Below are positions 42,246 through 54,592 of a stretch of DNA of 64,000 nucleotides, in pieces. The notes beneath the pieces are model-generated. The model was not told where the DNA came from, made no database searches, and worked only from the letters and a program-made list of their open reading frames with translations. The stretch lies in contig CM022665.1 in NCBI GenBank assembly GCA_012295275.1, positions 20,495,650 through 20,559,649 of the forward strand, read 5' to 3'. Origin of the DNA: Chrysomallon squamiferum. Its lineage: Eukaryota; Mollusca; Gastropoda; Neomphalida; Peltospiridae. Positions within the stretch are counted from its first letter, which is position 1. Each line of letters opens with the position of its first letter. The translations under genes and the position numbers were made by a program.

Positions 42246-44726
42246 TAACAAAAATATGGAGTTATATCTGATAATATAGCTGTTATGATAACATTCCTGG
42301 AATTACACCAACATTAAAAAAAGCAAATTACCATAAAAATTAACTTTTAAAAATATTGTTTTCTTGAATTTCTTATAGATTTAAAAATATTTAATCTGAG
42401 CTCCATATTTTATTTCAAACTTTAGCTTTTTTTTTTTTATATTAATTATGTATTTCATTACATCTTCTATTTTTTATTAGCAAAATTTTCAGCTTCATTT
42501 CTTCTTCTTTTTTTTTCTTTTTTTTTTCATTGGACAGCATTTATTATTTCTACAATCCTCATCTTTCCATTAATCACACAATATTTACATTCCATTTTTT
42601 ATGTATTAAATTAACAGTAAAATGTTAATGACTGTGCTTTTATTTTACAATGCTGCAGTTTGGTGCAGTTCAACATACAGAAAGAATTGTAAAGAGATTT
42701 AATATTTGATTTTTTTTTCTTTAAGTTTATTATTTTTCATCACTGATTTCTCATTTCAGTTATTTCTTTGTGTCACTACTGTCATGTGGTGCTGATTTTT
42801 ATGTTAAGTCCAAAAAAAAATTCTTGAGTACTTAATTCTTGTTTTCTTTTTTTTCTTTTTTAAATTTAAATCATATTATTCATTTTCTTTTGCTTCTTAT
42901 ATTAATAATAATAATATTATTTATTAGTATTTTACTAGAGTTATTATTATAAATTGAATTTAAAAATAAAGAATATTACAGATACATGTCACAAACAGTC
43001 ACACTACAACTCTGGTATCTCAATTTAATGTCTCACATATTTAAATTATTATTTTAATTTGAGTTGTAAAATGTAACATGAGCAGACTGATACACATAAA
43101 TACATATAATTAAAATCATGTATATATATATATACAGCACTTGTTTGTATATGAATGTAATAATTTATATATATATATACCAGAAAGTGTGAATTACTTT
43201 TTTTTATCTTCCCTTGTATTATGACATTCATTATTTCAGTAAATTCCTCACTGATGTGTCTAAAATATTTGAAGTATGTCCCACTTTTCTTTCTTCATGT
43301 GTTGTGAACTTTAATAGCAGAATTTCTTTACTATAATATCTGAATATTTAAGAAAAATGTATTAAATATCATTTTGAAGAAAAAAGAACAAGATGTAAAT
43401 ATTTTTTTAATTTACATCTACAAATACTGGTTGTTGATAATTTGCTACCATCAGTTTTTATTGTCAAGCAACAAAAATAATCATAATTTTTTATTTACTC
43501 ACTTATTTTTTTCTTTTTCTCTCTCTCTTCTTTTTGTTCTTCTTCTTCTTCTTTGTCGTCTTCTTATTATTATTAAAAATAAACATATTTGTATTATAAC
43601 TACTTTATCTGTGAAGCTGTTGACAGATATAAATAGATGAAGTTCAGAAATAACTTTAAAAAGAATATATTTATTAATAATAAATGGTTTATTTTAAAGT
43701 AGAAAACTGTATATTATTAATGACATAGTTATTAAAAAATTGAATCAAAATGTTACTGACATGATTATTCAGAACTAATAGGTTATTGGTCAGAACCTGA
43801 CAGGTTGTTTGTTCACAACCTAATAGGTTCACCAATAGAAAATCATTTGTTGCTTGATAAGTTAAAAAATTATAGCTTTATTTTGTTAAATATGTTTGAT
43901 CATTTCCAACATACAAGCTTTACCTTCATGTGATTAAGCATATATCTGTATAAACCAATGATTAAAAATGTGCGACATTCATTACTAAAAATAAAATCAT
44001 TTCCTCTTATCCTGTTTCATATATAAAAATATACAGCTGCAGAGAGCTTGTACATTTATAATTTTTAAAATATTCAAAGTGTATATAAGGATTAAAACAA
44101 CAATTTTTGACGAAATTACAACTTGTTACATTCTGTTACATTCTTACCTGATAATAATGAACTGAGTTTGTTTTTAAAACATTCCTTCCTTTAAACTGTT
44201 GTTCTGTTAAGCTTTGAACTGAGTCTTTTTTTTATTTTTTTTCCCTTTTAATGCATTCCATTTTCTCTGTGAGATGTAATTTGTGTGTACAGTATCCATG
44301 TGGCATCACAATCTTTCTGCAAAAGTTAATGATTTGGTGCTTGTCCATTGTAGTAGCTGGATTATGTTGGATTTTTTTTTTAAATTCTTATTTGATAGAA
44401 ATAAAAACCAGTTGATTTCATTTCCATATTATTATTGTTATTGTTGCTATTATTATTATTATTATTATTATTCTACTGCTGCTATTATTATATATTTTCT
44501 GATTTATAGTAGTTAGCCTTGTTTCTAAAGTTATTTTATTTGCCTGTAGAAAGCTAGATTTTATCCTACATGGTTGAAAATGTTAAGTGGCTTAATTTGA
44601 CAATGGAAATTAACTAACACAAAAATCAGCCATTCTTTTATTTATATAACTCAACGATGATAAAATTGTTTTTCTTTTGATGATGATTACTATTGTTGTT
44701 GTTATCATTGTTATTACTACTACTAC

Positions 44727-44759
<33 letters not shown>

Positions 44760-45099
44760 AGATGTTGTCAAATTATCAAAAATCTCTTGCCAACAAAGTA
44801 TATTTATAAAAAAAAGAACGAAGGTTGCCTCTCTGTTCTCCAGTTTAATTTTGTTCATTGCTCTCACTTAACATATTGAGGCTTATAAAATATGTGTATT
44901 GTCAGAATATCAGTTATTTATATTAATCACAGGTGGATTTTTTGCAAGGCGTGTTCTTTAATGAGATTATAACAGAATTTAAATTATATACAATATTTTC
45001 TCTCGTACAAGGTTATGTGGTCTGATACAATTGTTGATGGGGGTGTACATTTTTAGCTTAGACAAAATGTTAATATGTAAAGTAGGAACATAACATAAA

Positions 45100-45400
45100 C
45101 TTTTTTTCTTTCTTTTTTTCAGATGATAATGACATAAAAATTCAAAAGGATTGTAGAATACTGCATACTTTTTCTTATTTTTAGCTTTAAATTAACAAAG
45201 ATTTTAAAATAGAATATAATTCTTTTCTTTTCTTTTTTTTTTTTTTTCGTTTTTAACAAAGATTTAGAATATACCCTCCTTTTTTATTTTTAGCTTTAAA
45301 TTAACAAAGATTTTTATAAAATCATATTTTTCTTATCTTCAGCATTAAATTAACAAAAATTAAAATAAGGAATACAGCTTCTTTTTCTTCTTTTTAGCTT
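45100..45400 (+). repeat. Degenerate tandem repeat with TTTTTAGCTTTAAATTAACA core
   Basis: The word TTTAGCTTTAAATTAACAAA and variants recur near 45181, 45245 (truncated), 45291 and 45341, each preceded by a T/C-rich tract. Confidence 0.7.
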
Positions 45401-46639
45401 GTTTGCTGTATTATTACTTTTAATCAAATAATTTCAATGTTAAATATGTTTTTGCAGTTAGTAGATATTATAATTAGTGTTCATTGTAACAGAACAGTGT
45501 AAAAATCTTGTAGAGGATACTCACAGAAGTATTAGTTTGTATTGCTGAATGTCTTCCATTCTGATTCACAGATAAATCTACTTCTTACTTCCAATTTTTT
45601 AATCTGATTCAAACCTCTTAAATCTGGTTCCATTGGGATCTGGCCATTGCTGGACCACAGAAAATGCCAGAAAAGAAAATTTGATCCCCTAAAGTAAGCC
45701 CCTTTGTAAAGTCCATCTTGCTAGCTCATTCCAGTTTTACTGCATTATTACCAAAGCTAGAAAAAAGGTTAAAAAAAGAAATAATACAATCATAAATGCT
45801 TCCAGACAAGGTTTCCATTGTTTCATGTAATATAAAGCTAACAGCACACCCTGGTGGCAGATCCACAAAGTAATGACAGCAGATTCATAATGCCCTGAAT
45901 TAAGGGAATTGCCAGATACTGAAGTGCAAGATTTAAGAGGTTTTATTCTCTATTGTTCAGTGTTTTTCTGCTATTCTAGGATCAGTAATATTCCACTATT
46001 AATCTGTATCGGAGTAAGTTTTGGGAGAACTATAAACAGCTAGTCAGGTGCACATTTTTTCCTTAAACAGAAACACTAGTTATAATGTATAAATAAAATG
46101 TGTATCCAAATATTTGAAAACTTTTTTTTTTTTAAACTTTTAATAAGCTGTAGATTAGCTTTCTTGTTGTATCTGTTTTTATCAGATTATCAGTGTTTTT
46201 TATAAATTTTTTTACTCTAAATCATTCCACTGTATTGTACAGGTATAATATAAAATGATATTAGGCAGGCCTGATGATAATTGTCATCATCTTAACAAGA
46301 CAAGGTTTATTTCTGTACTGTGTTGTGTGAAGTTTTCTGTGACACTTTGAAACTGCTAAGTATTTGGGATGGAAAATACGATAACTGATTTAACAAGCAA
46401 ACTTCCTAAATCTATCTTAATTTTTATTTATTTATTTATTACTACTACTGCTACTACTATTATTATTATTATTATTATCCTCATCATCGACGACTGCGAC
46501 TGCTACTACTACTACTACTACTAATAATAATAATAATAAAAATAACAATTATTACTATTATTAAAATAATTGATTTATTTATTTATTTATTATTACATTG
46601 TTTTTATTATCATTACATTTTTATTATTTTATTGTTATA

Positions 46640-46675
<36 letters not shown>

Positions 46676-49135
46676 ATGTGCTGGAACATTTCTAGTTCTG
46701 CACAATGCAGAATGATACCGCAACTTGCAAAGATGGGCTATGAACAGAGATCTGGCTAGCAAATTTCAGTAATATTTTAGATCTGCAGAAATGTTCAAGA
46801 TAATTTAAGGATTTAACATCTGTATATTCTGTTCAAAATCTGTATTTGTAGGCATTTTCACAGATTTCCACAGTTTGTGTGTGTGTGTGTGTGTGGGTTG
46901 GTGGGTGTGTACATATTTGAGGGATTATGTCGTTGGTTTGTATCTCATGCTTAAAAAAGTTTTTTTTTTTTTTTTTTTTTTCCCCTTTGTTGTTATGAAT
47001 ACACTTCACATTTTTGTATATTATTGAGTAACAAGAAAAACCCTGGCCAGACTGAGTAATAGGACAACCCATAAAACAATAAAAATCAACATAAAGAGCT
47101 TACCTGTGAAGTTCATAATCATCTAAATTTGTTCAGCAGCTGCTAAATCTTTTTCTCTGTATTTTCGTTACACACTGCTAGATGTACATGCGTTTTGTAC
47201 TAGAAGTATCTCAATAGACTAAGCAAAGATCACAGTCATTTACAGCTTTTTTTTAATATAGCTGTGTCTATTACTCAGCAGGTTTACCTAGGATTGCAAC
47301 AATTTACAGTTTTTCAGACTGATAATACAAGAATATGGTGCTCTGTTGACTAATAGTAACTAATACTATAACAGTAACAATCAGACAAAAACTAGTCTTT
47401 AGATTACAGGTAACATTCTGAAGTTAAAATTTTTGTTTTCTACAGTACATTCCAGTGTTGGTAAAAAATAATATTTCATTGTTTTGTAAAAATTGTGGTT
47501 TGATGATTAGTATATTGTATGATCTGTACACGCACACGTGTGTGTATATATGTGTACATGTACAAATTTATATAAATAGATACAAACATATACACGCTGA
47601 TATACACACACACACAGTATACAAATTTTCAAACATGCTTGTGGGTCAGTAATTTATCATTATTAATAATATATGCATTTATATTGTGCCCAATACAGCT
47701 TATCTGGTGCTCTTACTATTATTACTCTGCTAAAGCTTTCATGTATAAAATGCAGCTGTAATTTACTTATATATTTACTTCAATGAAATTTTTACATTAT
47801 TTTTGTTCTGTATATTACTGTCAGAATTTAAATATGTCACTGGCCAATGTTAATATATATATATATATATATATATATGCATATATGCATATACACACAG
47901 ATATAGATGTACACAAAGGAAATTGGGTTATTAAACTGTAGATAAAATGTAGAAATTGGAAACTTAGTATGTTTTAATCAGAACTTTAAATATCAGATTT
48001 ATTTGTTTGCTGACACCAAATATTGCCAGTATTTGACAAAGTAAATGGTTACTTTCAAAATGGATTTATCCACCATGTTAATGAACTTACCAGATCTGAC
48101 TTTCTGTCTCTCCTGGATGAAAATTTATTTTTTCTTACCTCTGTACATTAATTAAAGGATTTTAAGGGCATTAGATTGAAATTTACAGCATTTGAATTTT
48201 TAATACTTTTTTCTTCATTTTGTTGTTTGTGTTGTTCGTGATGTTTCTTGTTCAGATAAAAATGGTCACACAAATAATAATAAATTGCCCTATGATACTG
48301 TTTTATATCGTAATACAGAAATTTTAATTTAACATTAATATATTTACAATATTGTTTTATACAATTATTTTCTGTTTACTGAACAAAATAAAAAATTATT
48401 TTATTTTTTATTATTATTTATTTTATTTTGGGTTTTTTTTTTAAATTTATTTTATTTGGGTTTTTTATTGATTTGTTTGAACATGTTGGTGCAAACAGTA
48501 CAGGATTGGTGGTGTACATTTTTTTAATTTTTGTTTCCGTTAAGTAACTGGTTTTCATGTTTTGTGAAATGCTGGTATTTTTATTTTCCTAACAGCGTTG
48601 AAAGAAAGTCAGATTAACATTTTGTAAAAAGACAAGACAAAAACAAAAAAATCTTTAAAATATAAATTGTTTAATAATGAAAAACAAATATTGTGATGCA
48701 GAGCATCTAGTTGACTGTATATTACTTCTGTAAATAATGAATACTTGTCTTTTTTAAAAATCAATTTGTGAAGAAGAAAAAAAGAGGAAATGTATGCTAT
48801 GAAATTTTTCATAATCAAATAAGTACATTTAGTAAACATTAACTATATTTGATAATCAAAATACTTGATTCTAACATTTATTTAGCTTTTTCTTCTAATT
48901 AATTTTATTTTATTGTTTTATTTTTAGTTTTTTCAGCTTTTACAGTTTTCAGACAATGTGATGACACATAATTTATAATTGAAAATTAGTACAATACAAA
49001 TTAGATTTGTATTTAAAATTTATAGTGAATCGTTTTTTTCTTTTTATATTAAAAAAGAACAAAAATTTAAAACTGCATTGTTGAAGAAAAAATAAACAGG
49101 ATAACCTTAAAAATAGAATTGTGTTTTGTGTGTAG

Positions 49136-49170
<35 letters not shown>

Positions 49171-49640
49171 TGCATGATAGTTTTAAGATGAAAAGGACGA
49201 GTTAGTCATGAATTGATGTGTAAAGCATTGTAATTGCAGTTTTAAGATTAGAAAAACAAAATGCGTTACATATGTAAGAAATGTTAACTTTTTACTGATA
49301 TCTTTGCAGAAACTGACTTCACGTCACATTGAAATTTGTTCTATGAACTTACTTTCTCTTCAAGCCTTGCTTTCAATAAGTTTTATCAACTATATATTGT
49401 ATATTTCATAATAAAAAACATTAATATATCATTGTTTGTTATTCTTTTACATACTGAGAAAGCTATACATTTTTTCCCCCCCGATTTATTTACTGCAAAG
49501 TATATGAAGATTTGTATGTGTGGGCAGTATTCAGTTTTATGAAAATTCTGAGTATTTATTGCCCTGATCCGATAATCTGTTGTAACTTGACATTTGTTCT
49601 GTATTTTTATTAAGCAAGATGACAAAGTAATAAAACTTTG

Positions 49641-50133
49641 ATCTGTCAAAATTTCAGAATCTTGGCAAAGGAAATAGCAGATGTGATAGCAATAGACAAA
49701 CAGGCAGTGTAGTAATTACAGTTGTGTAGATGTACTGTTAATGGCATCAATGGTAATTGATAGTTATGTACATACATTCAAACACTGAATAAGCAAACAA
49801 CAATTTTCATATTAAATAACACACGAAATGATTTTGGCACTTTTTTTTTATTATACATACTGAATTGGCAATTCTTTTTACATCATAATGCAGTTGTTTT
49901 TTTATGATAAAAAATGGATTTGTAAAGATAAAATGAACGTTTCTAGATGACATGGTTGTAGAAACTTGATTAATCTCTATCATGTAATAGTTATAAAATG
50001 TCTGTGAAGCTGACTCAGATAAATGATTTCAAAAATGATATAAACATCATATGCATCAATTATTAAACGAGGTTTATCCACTCCAACAGGCAAAAATGTG
50101 TTGCTTTAATTTCAATATGTTTCAGAAATTGTT
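49641..50133. other. Between the convergent gene ends
   Basis: No exon seen. On the minus strand an ATTAAA variant polyadenylation signal lies at 50105-50110, about 25 bp past the NUP37 stop. Confidence 0.4.
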
Positions 50134-50250
50134 TCAAGTTGATTCAATCAACCACAAATGAACCATTTTGTCTCCACCTACAGCCAGAATAGGCAGATGA
50201 AGATGCCAAGTGAGTCCATATGCCACAGGAATTGATGCGTTAACGTGAAG
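50134..50250 (-). CDS. NUP37: NUP37 exon 7 (C-terminus)
   Basis: Residues 287-324: LHVNASIPVAYGLTWHLHLP, then ILAVGGDKMVHLWLIEST and TGA. Matches the SGLSWHRTLPLCVIGGD-type end of human NUP37. Confidence 0.9.
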   Translation of the reverse strand, partial: LHVNASIPVAYGLTWHLHLPILAVGGDKMVHLWLIEST

Positions 50251-53200
50251 CTGAAATAAAAAAATAATATTATTTTTCTCTAGATTAACAGAATTTCATA
50301 AAATAATTGCTGTTCTCTAGATTAGTACAGTTTACTAAACTAATTGTTATTTTTCTATAGATTAACACATCTAATAATATAATAATTATTTTTCTCTAGT
50401 TAACACCATTTCATAATTATTTTTCTCTAGATTAATACCATTTTACAAAAAAAATTACTAAATGCTTGTAATGTGAGATTAAATTTGAATATGCATTTAA
50501 AATTAGTTTTTGAGGCATCAAAGCTGATCACAACTGAAAAATCAATACAAACCTTTTTAAATAACAGAAATTTTATCTTAATGTATTTCAACTATGCCAT
50601 GTATTCTAGAAACTTTTCAACACAAACTTTAACTGAGCCTACAAATATCTTTAACACAAATATACCAAATATATTTTATTTTATATTATGTGAAACTTTA
50701 TAAATCATGGAAATTTGTATCTTAAATTTCTGAATTATGTCATGTATTCCTTCAAATTTTCAAACACAAATTTTAACATATTAAACATATAAAATACATT
50801 TCCTTTTACTTTACAGAGCAATAACTAACTTTAAAACTTTTTTATCCTGAAAGTTAGAAAACTAGCTGTGTTTTTAAAAACGTCTTAGATAATTAGTTAC
50901 TATCTTTTATATCCGAGACAAAATTCTCTGAGTCTGTTTCTACAACATGGATGTTTGTTCTATGACTGATCTCAAATGTATTACTGACAATGAACTTCTT
51001 AGGGATATTTACTTAAAGACACTGTCAGAGCATTTTCTTTCTTTCTACAACAGTTCTCAAATAAATTATTGTTTGTGATATTTATTTAAAGATCCTGTTT
51101 TAGATATATTTGAAAAATATAGATTCCTAATTTTCACAATTACTACAAACTTGTCTAACCTGTGGGTGTCTAGTATTGAACACTTTGATTTGTCGACCAG
51201 GACGTCCAATGGTTGCTAGGAGACTCTCGTGACATCTTGACCAGCGGAACCGTCGAACACCATCTGTATGAGCCTGCCGCTTCTCAATTGGTTTACTGAA
51301 ATTATATGTGTCCAATATAATTATGATTTTTTATTATTATTATTTTGTTTTTTTTAGTAATTAGAGATTTCAGTATTAAATTAACATTTTTTTTCTTTGT
51401 TATTAATTAAAGATTTCAGTATATAAATGTAATTATGGTTTTTCATTAGTTATTTTATAATATGAGATGAAGCTTTCTGCTTCTGTTTTATTAGAATATA
51501 ACTTTAAAAAAATATATATTTAAAATTTTATTGTAAGAAATAAACATTATTTCATATTCATTCTTTGTAACTAAAATAACATGTACTGTATAACTCATAT
51601 AGTCATTTTAAAAAACTAAACACTCAAATTAAATTCAGCACCATCAGCATAAGGAAACTGAATTTGAATTACAAATTTTTTAAACTTATGTAAAATGTGT
51701 AGTGTAACTTAGATAATCATTTTCAAAACTAAAATGCTCAAATTAAATTTACCTTTATCATCAGTATACAACTATAGGAAAATTCAATTTGGAACATTAA
51801 AATTTTAAATTGGATGTAAAATTAGATTTACCTCGTCACAGAAGTGTTAAAAACCAGCCAATCAGTGTTCGCAGCTACTCCAACTATTAAGCTATCGTGT
51901 TTTGACCAATCACAGTCCATGAGAGGAACCTGTCTTGTGTTGAAGCTCATGATCGGTTGCTGGTTGTGCAGACTGAACATTCTGATGACTCCATTCTTCT
52001 GAGCTACTAGAATCTATTTTACAAAAATAAGAAAATTAATTAAAATGATGTTCACCATTTAACAGTTATTTTTGTTTTAATTATTAATATTAACTGATGG
52101 ATAAATAAATAAAAATATGTTTGATGACAAGTATATATAGTGGTTAAATTGTAACTCCATTCTTTTGAACTACTTGAATCTAAACTAAGATAAATAAGAA
52201 AATTAATTAAAATATTATTCACCATTTAACAATTATTTTGATTTTAATTATAAATAATAACTGATGGATAAATAAATAGAAATGTGTTTATTGAGACTGG
52301 CAAATACAAATGGTGATCTGGTGTCAATATATAGGAAAAAACAACAACCAAAAGTGGTCAGTAAATGTATATCAATATATATATAAAAATAATAATCACC
52401 ATTTAATAATAATTACGGTTCTTTTAATTATAAAGAATAACTGATGAATAAACATATAAAAATATATTTATTAACACTGACAAATGATCAGGTGTCACAT
52501 TATTTGATAGCAAAAATTAAAAAATAATAATAACTGTTAGTAAATGTGTCTGCAAGAATTCAATTCTATTGAAATGATGGTTACAAACCTTTCAAACTAC
52601 TAATTCATAAATAGTTTACACAAACTCAAAGTGTGACCATATTTATCAAATAAAATAAAACAAAAACTTGTAAACTTAGTACAGACTAAAAATGTGATAA
52701 TATTTATTAAGTAAAATAAAAATTAAAAAATAGCATATTTAGAACACAGACTCAAAATGTGACCATATTTATGATGTAAAATGAAAATGAGTCTATTTAG
52801 TAAACAGAGTTAAAATGTGACTATATTTATGAAATAAAATGAAAAATAAAAACTTGTGTATTTAGTGCATAGAATCAAAATATGACCGTATCTATAAAGT
52901 AACATAAAAACCAGTCTATTTAAAAATTACTTTCAGCGGTTCCTCCTGATGCCAACACACACTCATTCCTGGAGACGTGAGACGAAACAAAATTTCAACA
53001 TTTCCATCTCTCCCCCAGATTCGACAGGTCAAATCATCACCAGTACTAGCCAGCTTTGACCCATTGCTGGGGTCAAAGGTTATAGAGTTCACAAAGTCAC
53101 TATGACCTTTCATGACCTTATTTAAAAAATAAAAGCTTGTGTTATAAACTTTATTGTTAGAAAAAGATGGATGTAACAACAGTATAATCACTTAAAAGTA

Positions 53201-54496
53201 CAAAAACTATTTAAACTGAACATTTAAAACATATATTTCTCAGAACTTTATAATGACTATTCATTCACTAACTGTATAAACATTTCTGAGGAATGTGGAG
53301 AGCAAAATTTTTAGGTTTACAATTAGTTTTTCATTAGTTTTTTTCAAAATATACTGCAAATATGCACATGGGAACTGAGCACTTTGAGTATCCTGCAAAA
53401 TATAAACTACAAACCAAAATATTGTCATTTTCTTTCAAGTCAGATGTAAACAGATGAATATTGTGTTCATTCATTTCTATTTCTGCTGTAGCAAAACTGA
53501 AACAAATAAAAAAACATAAAAATGTTTAAAACTTTATTATAAAACAAAATACATAAAATAATTTTCAAAATGTTATTATTAAATTTTTGAAGCTTTATTT
53601 TTAAAACTTATTACAACAAGAAACAAAAAATAATTTATAAAACTTTATTATTAAAACAAAAAACTTTATAAACATCATTAAAACAAAATTTATAAAATAT
53701 TATTTTAAACTTTATCATTAAAATAAAATAAAAAAATAATTTTTGAAACTTTAATATTAAAAGCAAAATGGATTATGGCTTGGTTTTTGTCTGAGAAGTG
53801 ACAAATCGCTGGATCAATCATCGCTGACATACCAATTAACTTTATCTCATTCTCTCCACATCAGAGTATTAAAAACTGTTAATAATTTACATTCTTTCCT
53901 GTCTATTTGTATTAAGAAACTTTAAAAGATAACTTCTTCTAGGTTGTAAAGGCAGAACATGATTGAATATTACTTTCGTAGTTTCAGAACTCATGCTTTA
54001 GCTATTAAACCAAACAATTATTATGAGCAATATTTAAATACACTGTACTGCTGAATATGTTGTATTCATTTGCAACAGTTAATCTTAACACTGATTTCTT
54101 TCACAAAAAAAAGAAACTAAAAAAACCCATTATATATGTATATATATTTTTTCTTTACCTGAGAAATTTAGGAAGGATAGTTAGAGAAGTTTCTGGGTTC
54201 CATGCTATAACACTTGTCTGACTGCTTGTCTGAAAATCTCGAATCTGAGTGTACTCCAAACCATCAACTTCAGCATCTTCTTCCTGCAACAGATACGGAA
54301 ATATACTTGTACTATTCACATGATTTGTGGCATCACTTCCTACATTATTTCAGAATTGTGATTTGTTAAAATCGTTAGTGGTATTCATGAACAATACTCA
54401 CATTTACATGATTTAATGGAGGGGTGTTTTTTTTTGTTGTTTTTTTATCGATAACTTAAACAAAATACTTTTTCAAGCTCATACATAATGAGCTAT

Positions 54497-54592
<96 letters not shown>

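Larger units (their letters stand above)
41854..49640 (+). other. Gene-free T-rich stretch, possible long 3' UTR of the SH3KBP1-like gene
   Basis: About 7.8 kb without a convincing exon on either strand. It is richer in T than A on the plus strand and poorer in long microsatellites than the other intergenic regions. It has small tandem repeats at 42103-42240 and 45100-45400 and trinucleotide runs near 44430-44475, 44715-44760 and 46440-46680. AATAAA occurs at 42965-42970 and at 49629-49634. The latter is about 500 bp from the NUP37 stop, so the genes may be nearly tail to tail. The actual polyadenylation site is not determined. Confidence 0.4.

Noticed and set aside
43741-43860. Inverted/direct repeats around AACCTAATAGGTT
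   Set aside because: Short and imperfect; could be chance in AT-rich sequence.
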